Shown here one piece after another: positions 44,667-56,466 of a stretch of DNA of 64,000 nucleotides; the stretch's first letter is position 1, and each line of letters opens with the position of its first letter. A program made the translations under genes and the position numbers. This stretch comes from Pardosa pseudoannulata (taxonomy: Eukaryota; Arthropoda; Arachnida; Araneae; Lycosidae). The stretch lies in the NCBI GenBank assembly GCA_032207245.1, contig CM063501.1, positions 59,300,003-59,364,002 on the forward strand. The letters are read 5' to 3'. The notes under the pieces are model-generated. The model worked only from the letters and a program-made list of their open reading frames with translations, was not told the origin of the DNA and did no database searches.

Positions 44667-44850
44667 TTTTTATTTTGGTTTGGTTTGGAGTGCTACGATC
44701 TACTTTTTGCACACGAGGGATAATGAGACCAGGACCTACAGCTTAAAGCCGATTTCGAACGGCTACGAGCATCCATGCCACTGTGGGAATCGAACCCACG
44801 AACTCCGGTACCGAAGGCCAGCACCCTAACCAATAGCCCAACGTTCGGCC
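44667..44850 (-). mobile_element. Full-length tRNA-derived SINE with 13-bp target duplication
   Basis: Best copy of the family. On the minus strand the tRNA-like head GGCCGAACGTTGGGCTATTG runs to a canonical B box GGTTCGATTCC inside GTTCGTGGGTTCGATTCCCA. The body has GGCATGGATGCTCGTAGCC, ATCGGCTTTAAGC and CTCATTATCCCTCGTG, and the tail is CCAAACCAAACCAAAATAAA. TTTTCCTGCTTGA flanks both ends (44654-44666 and 44851-44863). The exact target duplication and intact Pol III box point to a fairly recent insertion. The open frame across it is not a gene. Confidence 0.93.
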
Positions 44851-44863
44851 TTTTCCTGCTTGA

Positions 44864-45416
44864 AGAAGCACCTAAAGCACCTTGGTAATTCACTTCAGAC
44901 GAGGTGTTGAAATAGACAATAGGGTCATGACAACATAATTGAACATGCAAGAACAGGAATTTTACCAGAACGGTAATATTTGGTGATTATCCCACAAAGC
45001 AAAAGTCACTAAACCGATGTAAAGACTTTAATTAAAAATAACCTCATTATACCTCATTGTAATATCAGTTGGCTGTATAAGTTTTTATGAAATAAGATTC
45101 CATTTTACTGCAAACTGTATTGATTACGAAGTATTCATAAATATTTTAAATCTAAAATATCATTGTCTCTGGAAAGTGATAAATCATGATTTGATCAACA
45201 TTAAATATTACAAAGCATATTTAATGTAATTATAAACTCCATAATAATTGGGGGAAAACAAATATTTTATGAGATTCATTTTCTATCACATTAATACATA
45301 GCACTCTGAACTTTTATACCAGAAATAGCTATTCTTCAGGATTTCAGTTCAGTGTATTTATTCAAAAAGCATGTTCCAGAAAAACCTAACAAGATAACGA
45401 TTCAAACGACATAATT
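44864..45416. other. AT-rich stretch, no gene recognised
   Basis: Nothing recognised. Confidence 0.4.
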
Positions 45417-45420
45417 TTAA

Positions 45421-45988
45421 CCCCTTCAGGTATGATTTAATGATGAAAACTGTGCATGAAATAACCATTTAATTTTTATTTAAAAAACTTGTTTCATTTT
45501 ACAATTCTTACATATTCTTAATTAAAATCCACTTCTTACATAGTGTTAAATAATATCAGAAACAGTAAAATTAAGAAAATATCAAAGCAAAACATTAATA
45601 AGGTATACAGATAATAATCTTCAAGCTAGTGGTACTTTTCAAAACAAAGTGCAAAGGAATTCTTAATTATTTACACCGACAAGTAGTCTCACTTTTAATT
45701 TGATTCTTGTAACACACACGGCATTTCTTAGTAGGTTTTCTTTTATTCTGACTCATTAATTTGGCAATGACTTGTACCAAGAAATTCTAAGTAAACAATA
45801 CGCAATAGTGACTTGTGATTTTCACAAGTGATAAAAGTGATGCCAAATTCAGCACACTAGAAATTTTAAACTAAATTAATTATCATATTTAACAGTAACT
45901 TTAATCGCATGACGAGTGTAGCTCGTCATTGTGCGGTATGGAATGAAAAACTAACGACGAGCTAGACTCGTCATTTTACCGGAAGGGA
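45421..45988 (-). mobile_element. Short piggyBac derivative keeping the C-terminal domain
   Basis: TTAA on both sides (45417-45420 and 45989-45992). Ends CCCCTTCAGGTATGATTTAA and, inverted, TCCCTTCCGGTAAAATGACG agree over their first part. Two hairpins lie near the right end: ATGACGAG/CTCGTCAT (45909-45929) and GACGAG/CTCGTC (45956-45972). It holds a small transposase piece on the minus strand. Confidence 0.8.
45667..45756 (-). pseudogene. piggyBac C-terminal cysteine-rich domain fragment
   Basis: Minus strand, from an ATG at 45756 to a stop at 45669-45667: 29 residues beginning MSQNKRKPTKKCRVCYKNQ and ending with TTCRCK. The basic stretch followed by CxVC and a later CxC fits the cysteine-rich Zn-binding domain that follows the catalytic core in piggyBac transposases and binds the element's ends. 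The usual last cysteine pair is cut off by the stop. The rest of the transposase is absent. Translation as a tiny peptide is possible but unsupported. Confidence 0.6.
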
Positions 45989-45992
45989 TTAA

Positions 45993-47166
45993 ATAATAGC
46001 AGATACTTCAAAATTGGGGGGGAGGATTACGCGACAGCTACCTATTTCTCTTAATATAAAACCGTACGAAACAAATACAAAAATCTCTTCAAATTATTTT
46101 TAAGTATTTTGATTAAATTGAAGCTAGACATTAATAGCTTATTACAAACTTATAAGCACAATACAAGCATTTTCAAAGGGTCAACAAAATAAAAATGATA
46201 CACAGCAGTCATACCCATATATTTAAAGCATAAGTTTGTCTATTAAAATGTTCATATAATTCACATTATAAATGCTCATTAAGAATGTGGTTATGATTTA
46301 TGTGCTTGTTTGTTTAAGACTATAATTCTTATTTATTCTAAAATAGCAATTTTACAAGCATATCGCAAGATAAATAGTTTCCAGTTTAATCCATGTAGTT
46401 GCCACTTTTTTAGGATAAAAATATAAATATTGGTATTAGCATCTCCGATTGGATAGTGATATTAAAGGATCATTACTGTACATTATCTTGTATTTTAAAT
46501 TACAATTGTTTTTTGCTTCGATTTTAAAAAATTCTGATAAACTCATTCTTTTCTTAATATTTGACAAGACGAAAGATTAGAGGTATATTATTTTAAATCT
46601 TAGTTAATTCTGGTATTTAAATTACATCTTTTTCTCTTTTAAGTTTTCCCTTTGATCATGAAGTTGTCTACCTTTGAATAAAATTCATCACTAGTTATTT
46701 TAAAAGAACAGGCAGGTTAGTGATATCTACCGACTCAGACCAAGCAAGATGTTAGCTGAACAGGTTGGAAATTGAATTAAATGCAATTGAAATACTTCCA
46801 AAATAAACTTAATGACACAGATATTGTTTTTTGTTCATAATAGATCCTTAGGTATAATTTCCAGAAATTCATTAATGTTCCAGAGATGTTGTTAATCTTT
46901 ACATAAACAAAATAACAAATACTGTCTCTACAGTTAAAAGTTCATTTTAAGACCTTTAGTATTATTAAATCCAAGAATTAAGTTCAACGTAGTAGACTAA
47001 TTTCAGTATAGAGAAAATTACGTTTCACCAGAAAATTTATATTTACATTTCATATTAGTACAAACCAGTTATAACTATCAAACTCACCGAAAGAATAACC
47101 TACGTTGGGAAAATTGAACCTAGTAAATTAATAATCATTGGAGTGTATGACCTACAAATTTTATTA
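45993..47166. other. AT-rich stretch, no gene recognised
   Basis: No feature was recognised. Confidence 0.4.
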
Positions 47167-47170
47167 TTAA

Positions 47171-47800
47171 CACTTTTGTGCGGGCAACGTATTTTTACGT
47201 TTTTTGCAGTCTATCATTGGAGCGCGGGTCACGTAAAAATACTATTTAATAGATTTGTGGTGGATACCCGCTAACCACCACAAATCTACTAAATACGTAT
47301 AATTATATGTATGTGTAACACTATATGCGTGTTTGCGTTGCTATGCAACGCTTTGAACTTTTTTCCCCACAAGCTATGATTGTGGACTCGGTCTTCTGTT
47401 GCGTTATGTCGTCTTCAATCAAATTTCTAGCTCTAGAACTTACAAGTCATTTTTGTCAATTTAAAGCTTAGTTTTTTATTGTTGATTACAAAACTGATAA
47501 AATGAGCCGTTGTGACAAAGATAGTGATGGAGAAATATGCGCTGAAAGATTATCAGACTTTAATTTTAAAAAACGTGTATTTTTGTTATTTCGTAAAAAT
47601 ATTGTTTTTTTTATTTTTGTTAAATAATCATACTATAAATATATATTAAAGTGTAAAATAAAAAAAAATGTTTCAATCATAAAACAAAGTCGTTTTCTTT
47701 TTACTGCGATTTTTCTGAATAACTAAACTTTCGCGCGATTCACGATAAAACGCCCGCTACACGCGTAATTTGGCGATGAAGTATACCCTCATGCCAAGTG
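47171..47800 (+). mobile_element. Short piggyBac-type derivative with elaborate hairpins
   Basis: TTAA precedes it (47167-47170) and TGAA, one base off, follows (47801-47804). The ends CACTTTTGTGCGGGC and, inverted, CACTTGGCATGAGGG are similar. Near the left end, GTATTTTTACGT (47189-47200) pairs with ACGTAAAAATAC (47231-47242), and 20-base arms at 47244-47263 and 47275-47294 pair with one mismatch. GCGTTGC-TAT-GCAACGC is a further palindrome at 47335-47351. A short N-terminal-like frame follows. Confidence 0.6.
47502..47627 (+). pseudogene. 41-codon frame resembling a transposase N-terminus
   Basis: Begins MSRCDKDSDGEICAERLSDF, an acidic leader of the kind that starts many piggyBac transposases, then KKRVF and a hydrophobic run before TAA. 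It lies at the right distance from the left end to be the start of the lost transposase gene, with the rest deleted. The similarity is one of composition, not a motif match. Confidence 0.35.
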
Positions 47801-47804
47801 TGAA

Positions 47805-49246
47805 GAACGCTTTTGAGAAATAAGTTTCCATAATAATAAGTCTTGAATAACATACTTTCCTTCAAGATTATATTTGCTATAACACATGCAAAATTCTATA
47901 TGTACATCTAGTACAAACAACAAAAAATAATTTCTATACATATAGAATAATTCTAATAATATAATTTCTATACATATATAGTTATAGAATTTTAATTTCA
48001 GTGCATTTATTTAGTTATTCAATTTTAAACAGTTTAACAATCACAAGCACTTTTCTTTCTGTTAATATTAATATAAAATAACCATTAAATAGCTTTTAAT
48101 AGTTTATAAAATTTGTTCTGTTAACTCAACATTGTTTCAATTCAATAATGTAAACCTCCGCTAATAAAAAAAATTAGCATTAGTGAATTAAAATTCGTTG
48201 TTATTAATTAATGTATTAAAAAAACGTTAACAAGCATGTTTTACTTTTAAGAAGAAGCCATTAATGAAAATTGATATATGCTGAGTACTTAAACAGAGTA
48301 ACTAAGAGGGTTTCAAACAAACAAAGAAGGTTAATAACCAAATACGTCAAATGCATTTTAACTTTTATTTTATAAGCAACGAATTAGTACAGACTTTTTA
48401 TCTTACAATATCCCAATTTTTACAGCAGTGTAGTCATTTTTCATTTCTAGTAAACATTTTAATTTCGCGAATGTCATTTAGTTAGAAATATGTCATCTTT
48501 ACTCTTTCAATTTTTGTTTTATAGTAGTTATATATAACAGGAAAAAAGCCTTTAATGTTTCTTATCATATCTGCAAAAGGATTAGGGGCTGTTACAGATA
48601 GTTAATGTAAATTAATTATTTTCGCATTTATGAATTTAAATTTAATTAAATCAATTATATACAAATTGAATAAAGCAGATAATTTTAATGTTTATTTTTT
48701 ATAATTTTAGATAATCTTTAAAATACGTTTTCTAATTTAATTTTCTATTTTATTATAGCTGTACTAACTGCTTAAATATTTACATTTTGGAATAAAATTG
48801 AGAAATATTTCATTAATTCGTTTAATATTTAATAAGTAATACTTATATTTCTGCACGTTATATGTTCATAAAAATAATTTATTTCATTAATTTAATTAAC
48901 ATTTAAATAATCTTACTTAAGCCTAAATTGATAATCGTTTTGAGAAGTACGTATTACTAGATATCAGAAATGTTTCCTAAATACTTTTTTGAAGTCTATA
49001 AAAAAACCGTATTTTTATTAGGAAACTAAGAAACATTTTGAGCACATTAAACTAGATATTATCCTAATAAAACATAAGTTAAGACTTATTAATATAAACA
49101 CATGTTCCATTAAGCTCCATGTTTTGTTTGCCATGGGATAGACAAATTTAGTTCGTTTTATATATATGGTTGTTTTCTAATATAATTGCCCAAGATATTC
49201 AGAAGCGTCAAGCGTCATATTAGTTAATTTTTCAGAACGTTGAAGT
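47805..49246. other. AT-rich stretch, no gene recognised
   Basis: Among the most AT-rich parts of the window. No feature was recognised. Confidence 0.4.
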
Positions 49247-49270
49247 CAGTGATGCCCAAACTTTTTAAAC
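49247..49270 (+). mobile_element. hAT-type terminus, partner end not found
   Basis: CAGTGATGCCCAAACTTTTT is close to the common hAT (Charlie-like) end CAGTGGTTCYCAAACTTTTT. No inverse end was found downstream in the window, so this is probably a fragment. Confidence 0.35.
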
Positions 49271-50612
49271 AAAGTTCAAATAATTGATCAATAAAAGAAA
49301 AGTATTGTAGCTATGACATTGTTATCTTTAGACAAAATTGCAGTAAATGTTCAGCTATTTGTCATATCGATGAACAAGATTTTCTATACCATTTCGAAAA
49401 ATTTAGCCAGTGATGTGAGATGTTCCTAAAGATTGTTTGGAATTTATAGACAGTTTCTCCATTCAGGTCAGACAGGGAAATGACTCGGTATTAATTCCAA
49501 AAGGAAAAATGAAAATGTCACTTTTAAACTGTCTAAGTGGCTGCAATAGTTATTGTGATAAAGGAGTTCCTTGTCATCAAATTATGAACTAGGAGTTAAA
49601 TTTCCTCTACCTTTTTTTAAATGACAGTCGACTTCTTACAATGAATACACTCTATAATCTCGATAAGTAATACACATTTGCAGTACCATACAACCGTATC
49701 CACAACCATTCTTCTTGTTATGAATTGTTTAAAATCTTTGTTTATATGATTTATATTATTAGTTTCAACGTTTACTAAAAAATTGCTCTGGAAACTTGGT
49801 TTACCAATATGACAAATTTCTGAATTTTTACACCGGTTATATTGAAAGATAATTACGTGTGAATATAACTTTTCGTAATCAATTCATTTTGTTCTCTACT
49901 TTTATTTAATGGCTGACAGAAATGACCCTCATTTCTTTCACAAAATCAGGTGCAATAGACTCAAGAATACGTAGTTAGTCTTGTAGTAAAGAGAATACTA
50001 CGGTAAAAAGCACTATTGGAGGTCAAAATGTCTTGCATAATTTTGTCTTCCATAATAACTCACCAAGTGTCAGCTGCTTTTTGATCAATAAAATGAATAT
50101 TCCCGTTAGATGTTGCAGTTTCTCATCGTGTTCACCTATATAGTATCGTGTTTCCAGAAATCTGAATAGATACATTTTAGGCTTCGTGCACAATCGAGTC
50201 CCATTAAATGAGGATCCATTAAATAAAGATCGAAGGTGAAGAAAATGATCTATTAAACGAGGATTATATCTATACATCTTCCTGTATATATACGTTATTT
50301 TCAGATGCAATCCGAGATTGTGTTGCATTTTACTATCTGGTCACAATAATCTTAAAACTCTTTCTGTTGCAATCAGTGAGTTTCAAATTTCAGGCAATGT
50401 TGCGACTGGCATATAATGCATTTCGTTATTTTACGTAGTCTATAATTACCTTCCCAGTCATGAGACCGAAATTCATTATTGAGTATCCTGCAAGAAGGGT
50501 CACATAAATTTAGGCTTCTTTAAAAACCAATGAAGTGAGTCCTAGTGAAATTCTAAAGTTCTATACATTTTGCGTCTTTAAGCTGTTATTGCTAAGAATT
50601 AACTGATGTACA
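49271..50612. other. AT-rich stretch, no gene recognised
   Basis: A 101-codon minus-strand frame at 50023-50328 has no recognised motif and is not called. Confidence 0.35.
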
Positions 50613-50620
50613 TGTATTCC

Positions 50621-50964
50621 CAAGGCCGTAGGCAGGGGGAGGTATTTGGGGGACTGATCCCCCCAACCCAAATTTTGAAAGACCATTTTGTAGATAGGCA
50701 ATATCCCACGTTTGTGTGTGTGTGTGTGTGTGTGTGTGCTATCTGCCTAGGTGTTCATGAATATAAACAGTCATTTTCTTTAAAAAAAACCGGTCAGACC
50801 ATAAAAGTCTTCCTAAGCCGGTGGCCGGAAATACAGCATTGTATTTCCGGCACTGTATTCTGGAAATACAGTGCTTTCCCTTTCATCAGTTGTAGTATCA
50901 TTCAAAATAAAGATGTCTTTCTCCCTTGATCTCCCTCAGAAAATAATTTCTGGCTACGGCCCTG
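50621..50964. mobile_element. Non-autonomous hAT element (MITE) with 8-bp target duplication
   Basis: TGTATTCC occurs exactly on both sides (50613-50620 and 50965-50972), the 8-bp duplication of hAT elements. The ends CAAGGCCGTAGGCAGG and, inverted, CAGGGCCGTAGCCAG match. Inside are a (TG)n run (50711-50738) and a perfect hairpin with GCCGGAAATACA arms (50824-50851, loop GCAT), followed by a second CTGTATT...AATACAG pair. The open frame across it is an artefact of the element. Confidence 0.9.
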
Positions 50965-50972
50965 TGTATTCC

Positions 50973-51530
50973 TACCCACTAGGTGGGACTGTTAAACATT
51001 AGAATAGATGACAAGACAAGATTTCTAATGTTGATGTTTCAGTAGTGTTTACATTATCTTTTTAACAATTTTAATAATATTTTAATACAATATATTTGTA
51101 CAAAGTTTCATAATTGTATGTTAACATTAAAAAAATCTGCCAATAATTCACTCTAATTAATAAATTACATAAGTCGTATATAACTACCAACGCCACTTAA
51201 AATTTATTAGAAATGATTATTTTCAATAAGACCAAAAATAAAATTATGACCTTCGCTAAATTATGTTTCTATATACTTTACGTGATAAATTTTAACCCAA
51301 TTTTGTGCATTTACATTATTTCCATTTTGTAGAAAATTAAAAGTAAGAAAAAATAACTTTCTCATTATACAATACTCTATGTTGGCATGGACTCAAAATT
51401 ATTTTCTGATGTATGAGTTAATGACATGTATATCTAAAGCACTTTAAAGTACCATTAAATCTATTTATAGGGATTTAGAGAGTCCTAAACATAATTCTTT
51501 ATAAAACTCATAACAGTAAGTAAAATTTAA

Positions 51531-51573
<43 letters not shown>

Positions 51574-52821
51574 AGTATAACTTGCCTATATATGTTAGAA
51601 TTATTTAAGACTATTTTAATAAATAGTTAATTTTTTTCAATTACTAAAAACTTTTATTTACTGAGGCTGAGATTCACGTTTTTCAGAGACAAAATGTTAT
51701 TATCCATTAAAAACTACTATCATTTATAAAGCAAAAATGCTGGTACTTTTATCTTTATGAAATTGATAAAGATTAATGGTTGTATAACAACAAATATACT
51801 TTTATTGGAGTTTAAAGTTTTCAGCATTCTCAAATGACCGGCATAAGTTTTGCTATGTATCCTTTATTGCAGGCTCTGCACAATAAGCTGTAAATATAAA
51901 ACCCCTTTCTTTCCTGGCATACATCCAAAACAAACTTTGGTTTCATTTTATAAAAATGATCCACATTTAGAAGCGGCTTTCAAAAATCTCATAACTAACC
52001 TACTGGATTTCAACGTAAAATATTTATTTAAAGAATTTTTAGACCTGCTTCCGGTTTCTGTTTAAACTTCCATAATTTTACATTATGGAAATATGCATCA
52101 TGTGGATTCTTGCGATATAACGTAATGTTTATGAATCCCAAGAAGGAATAAAGTAACTGAGTAATGTACTGATATGAGTTTTCACTTCGATGCACATATA
52201 TGTCAGGCATATTCCAGGAATATTTTAAAAGCCAGAGTTCTCTAACATGTCGTTTTCTTTTGAAAGTATGAAAACTTGTCATCTACGTACAAATCATTTT
52301 GATTCTTTTTTAACTATATGGAACACTTGAAGTTCGTTACATAACTTAAAAATGTATTACTGTTTCTATGAATAAGGCAATATTTCTAATATTTCATAGA
52401 TATTTACTAAAGGTTAATAAATGTTTTTAAAGAGATTGGGGACATTTCAAATAGTTAATGCAAATTATTAACTTTGAGTTTTAAAACATTTCTGATCAAC
52501 GAAAATTAAAAATTTTCTTATTTCAATTATTTTTTCAGGTGTTTTTAATTTTAAATTGCTGTTTTACAATTTAATTCACAAATAATTTTTCTGACATTTT
52601 TATTTTAACTTTAAATTAAAATATATGTTAAACATATTGAGATATTGAATTATTTTTTTCAACTATCTGAATACCGTACATTTAATTTTGTGAAGAATTT
52701 GGATTTATGTAAGTTTCAGTCAAGTTTTAATGCTTTATCTGGTGAAGGAGTTTAAGGAGAGTCTAACAATTAAGTTTACATAAAGTAGAACTTTCAACAA
52801 TTATATTTATTTCAAAGATAT
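50973..52821. other. AT-rich stretch, no gene recognised
   Basis: Contains an (AT)n run at 51535-51569. No further feature was recognised. Confidence 0.4.
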
Positions 52822-53062
52822 TGTGGTGTCCAGACTTTGCGACTCCATGGTGAGCCGCCGACTCCCACGCAACTCTACAACTCAACTCTAACGTGCGCGC
52901 AAAGCTTACCAGAGACAAAGAGTTGGATCCATCGGACGAGGACGCTCTCGACCAACGCTCTCGCGCATACTTCTATTTCTACTTCTATTTAAGTGTGAAT
53001 GAATAAATGTTTATAAAGTTAAATGGAGTCAGTCATTATTCACCTTAATATCTTATACTACA
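52822..53062 (+). mobile_element. Solo LTR candidate
   Basis: Begins TGTGGTGTCCAGACTTTG and ends TTATACTACA, so it has the TG...CA ends of an LTR. The body is much richer in GC than its flanks. AATAAA lies at 53002-53007, and the block AATAAATGTTTATAAAGTTA followed by AATGGAGTCAGT is shared with the insertion at 22192-22443. No clear target duplication and no internal retroelement sequence were found. Confidence 0.5.
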
Positions 53063-53208
53063 AACGACATAACATTATCCGAAAACTCAAATTTTAATAA
53101 ATAATAAACTATATGTAATCTTGTGGCATTACTCCAATAGGGGCTGTTTCAAACCGATATTATTCAGAACATAGTTTTCGCAACTCAAGCGAATTATGTC
53201 TAAGCATA

Positions 53209-53787
53209 CAGTGTTCCCTCACCACTTCGCGCTTCATGTTTTGCGGCTTCAGTGTTTCGGGGATTTTTCCAAAATATACATAAAAAAAATAAAGATGAAA
53301 AAATACAACAATGTCGGCAGCCACATGGAGGAAAGGAGTGTTGTTTTATGTTGATGAGCGAGAGAGAAGGATACCTGCATGTCGAACAAGAGTTGAGATG
53401 AGTTGACTCAGAGTGCATACCATGAGATGGCAAAGTATGCAAGTGAGGAAAAAAATGAAGAGGAAGACGAAGAACAAACTGAATAGCGTGGCCTTACCCT
53501 GGAGAATCTGCAACAATTGTGCAACATGGCAAGAATTTGCACAAGACATTGACGACAATTTGGTTCAAGCTGTCGAGTTTAGCAATCGCTTTGGAGGGGT
53601 TATATCCTTGTACATGGCAATTTTGAAGGAAAAGGAAAAAAAGGCAACAACTACCCATCACCACGTTTCTCTCATTCGTGTACACACATACACGAAAATT
53701 CCTTGGGGAAAATCCTATACTTCGTGGTTTTTCAGTTTTCGTTGAAGGTTCTTGTCCCCATTAACCGTGAAAAATGAGGGATCACTG
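53209..53787 (+). mobile_element. Non-autonomous pogo/Tigger-like element
   Basis: TA flanks both sides (53207-53208 and 53788-53789). The ends CAGTGTTCCCTCACCACTTC and, inverted, CAGTGATCCCTCATTTTTCA agree over the first 15 bases and resemble Tigger-type termini. A plus-strand frame (53413-53745) includes TWQEFAQDIDDNLVQAVEF, possibly the tail of a Tigger transposase, but this is weak. The remaining overlapping frames are not genes. Confidence 0.7.
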
Positions 53788-54798
53788 TATACTTATGATT
53801 TTGAAATTTAGTACACTTTGTACTGATATTGAGATTGAGATTTTGAGAATTGTCATGAAATTCCTTGTATTAGAAAGACCATTTCAGAGAGATTATTTCA
53901 ATAATCATAAAACCAGTCAATCACTGAAATGGTGTCTTAAGTTTAACTCTCTCTAAAACTCCTAAGGATTGTAATACCAAATTTACATGTTGAGGCTACT
54001 GCACCTAGAATTCAAAATTCATCAACTTAGGTTTGTAACTCTCCTCAAAATCTTAAGTACAGAAATATCCGATGAGGTAATTATACTTTCACGTGTTGTT
54101 CCGAACACAGTAAACTACTTAAGATGAAAGCATAGGAAGCGTTAAAACGACTTAAACAAATGTAATATCAATCTGTAATTAATGTTTACAGTTAAAACTG
54201 TTTAAAAATAGTTCAATAAACTGTAATTACATACATGATATATATTAATGAATGAAAATCAAATTCCAGCTATTTTAACCAACATATATACGTGTTTATC
54301 ATGGTGTATATCCCAAGTATACCCGTGTATATCCCAAGTTAGGATAGGGTTTATGTTAACAAGAACATTAATAGTTTTAAAATTAAAATTTTAGGAATGA
54401 TTTTAATTGGTTTATAGCATAAAACAAAGAAAAAATAATTGTGACATAAATTAAGTTTTAAAATATTTTTGGGGGGTTATGAAGGTTGGAAGAATTTATG
54501 TGAAATCAGGTTGTAAAGGTCATACCTGATATAATGACATTTATAAATATTAAGTATTTTTTGTTTTTTTATTACATAATTTTAAAATATATCTCTCTTT
54601 CTTATATATAGTAAATTTCTACACATTGGTACATTCTCAACAAATTAAAATATATACAGCTATCTAATTTAACGTTTCAATTTAACAAAACTCAAGGTAA
54701 ATTTTAAAAGGTAAATTTAGTTTCACTTAAACATGTAACAAAAAGATATAAAAATGTTCCTGGTATATTAACTATTTAATCAATAATATACATATCTA

Positions 54799-54802
<4 letters not shown>

Positions 54803-54877
<75 letters not shown>

Positions 54878-54892
54878 GTATATATATATGTA
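54803..54892. repeat. (TA)n microsatellite with GTATAT interruptions
   Basis: A TA run of about 70 bases and three ATGTATAT units directly abut the LTR candidate at 54893. Confidence 0.95.
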
Positions 54893-55218
54893 TGTAATAT
54901 GAGCGAGACTCATTCAAAATCACAACACAGTTTATTTCTGATAATAAACATGAAATCCGTACAACAGGCAAAAACCTTTACAACTTCGTGCACACAAAGT
55001 GATCTCGCACATACACTTTTCTAATAGGGATTCCTAAGGTAAAAGACTACGAATACTCCCTAAGCACAATTGATCACGTGATACAAAATACCCATGTTTA
55101 AAGAAAACTCTCTAACTATTGTCTAAAGTAGTCCAAACAGAGGCCGAACGAAGTCTATAGCGTGTCTGGAGGGAAAAATGAGAATTACCGCGGAAACCCC
55201 GAACTCCCTTTATGAACA
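54893..55218 (-). mobile_element. Solo LTR candidate, minus strand
   Basis: On the minus strand it starts TGTTCATAAAGGGAGTTCGG, ends GCTCATATTACA, and carries AATAAA about 45 bases before its end. The TG...CA ends, poly(A) signal near the 3' end and a GC content well above the flanks fit an LTR. One side is a TA microsatellite, which may have erased the target duplication. GATCACGTGATAC lies at 55072. Confidence 0.45.
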
Positions 55219-56239
55219 ATAGTTATTAAATTAATATTAAAATACGTAAATAAGGGATTTTAATATTATATATATATATATATGAAGATAGGAATAGGAA
55301 GGTAAATTTAAAAGAAAAGAAAATAGCTTAGCAAGGAATATTTTTAATATTTCCAATGGATTTCAGGACGACAAAGTTAAATATTATATAAATTTTAAAA
55401 CATATTAATGTTAATAATCTATTGGGTTGTATATGTTTTCTTATATGAAATTAAAAGTTACCGAAGAAAATAATTAAGAAAATTTAATTGTTTAATTTTT
55501 TAGTTTGTTTCTTTAATATCTAGTACGAAATCCAATATTAGATATTCTGATAAATTTGGATACATTTTAATATATTTCAGTTATAATTAAATTCTTTCTA
55601 CAGAAATATTTAAATAAATGCTGAAATTTTTGATACATGATATATTGTGTCATTAATTACTGAAAAGTAAAACACATTATTGATATCTCTAGTATGTTCA
55701 GTATTCTAGTATTATTGCAAATCTAATTATGAAAATTAACTATATCTGTCCCATTTTCATCTCGCTACATTCTTATTGTAAATCCTTAGAGATTTTCTCT
55801 TAAAAATATTATTAAATACTATCTCAATAAATAAATAGTATCTTATAAATAAATAATTAAATGTAAAATTCCATTTAAAATATGTTCTTTGCACTAGAAA
55901 GTTCTTTGAGATAATTCTAGTTGATTAAAGCTTTGTTCGATTTATCGCATTCTGATATTCTGTAAATGATGATTAAAGTTGCATTTGTTAAGAAGAATAT
56001 TTATGAGGATTCCCTTATTATAACATCTTTATCTATTGTTAAACTATATATTAAGAACCAGGCAATGATAATTTTCAAAAACACTTTTTCAATAAATATA
56101 AAGCCTCTTTATTTCAATGTAGGTTAATTCCCATTATCTTAAAAAGTACTTATATTAAAAATCTTTAAGCAACGCTTGTAAAATATTATCGAAAATCATT
56201 TTGTAATTCTATTCTTTTATCACTTATTATAATTTAAAA
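55219..56239. other. AT-rich stretch, no gene recognised
   Basis: A short (AT)n run lies near 55266-55283. Nothing else was recognised. Confidence 0.4.
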
Positions 56240-56466
56240 ACATATGAATCACAATATTGAAGTCTTGAAATACCAAATAAAATAAATTTTATTTTTATCA
56301 ATACTTTTCATAAGAATCTTAATATTAAAAATAGTATACTTATGATATGTATTAATTACAATAAAATTAGAAATTTGTAGAAAATAAAAACTCTTGGAAA
56401 AATTAGGTTATTAAAAATCAATTAACGATATAAAAAAATTTTATACTAATTTTTATGGTATTTATA

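Noticed and set aside
44693..44950. 85-codon minus-strand open frame
   Set aside because: It lies across the SINE at 44667-44850 and encodes its tRNA-like head.
50023..50328. 101-codon minus-strand open frame
   Set aside because: No recognisable domain, no splice signals and AT-biased composition. Kept out as unsupported.
50606..50929. 107-codon plus-strand open frame
   Set aside because: It coincides with the hAT MITE, including its (TG)n tract. No protein motif.
53200..53685. Several overlapping minus-strand open frames of 63-80 codons
   Set aside because: They lie within the Tigger-like element and have no motif.
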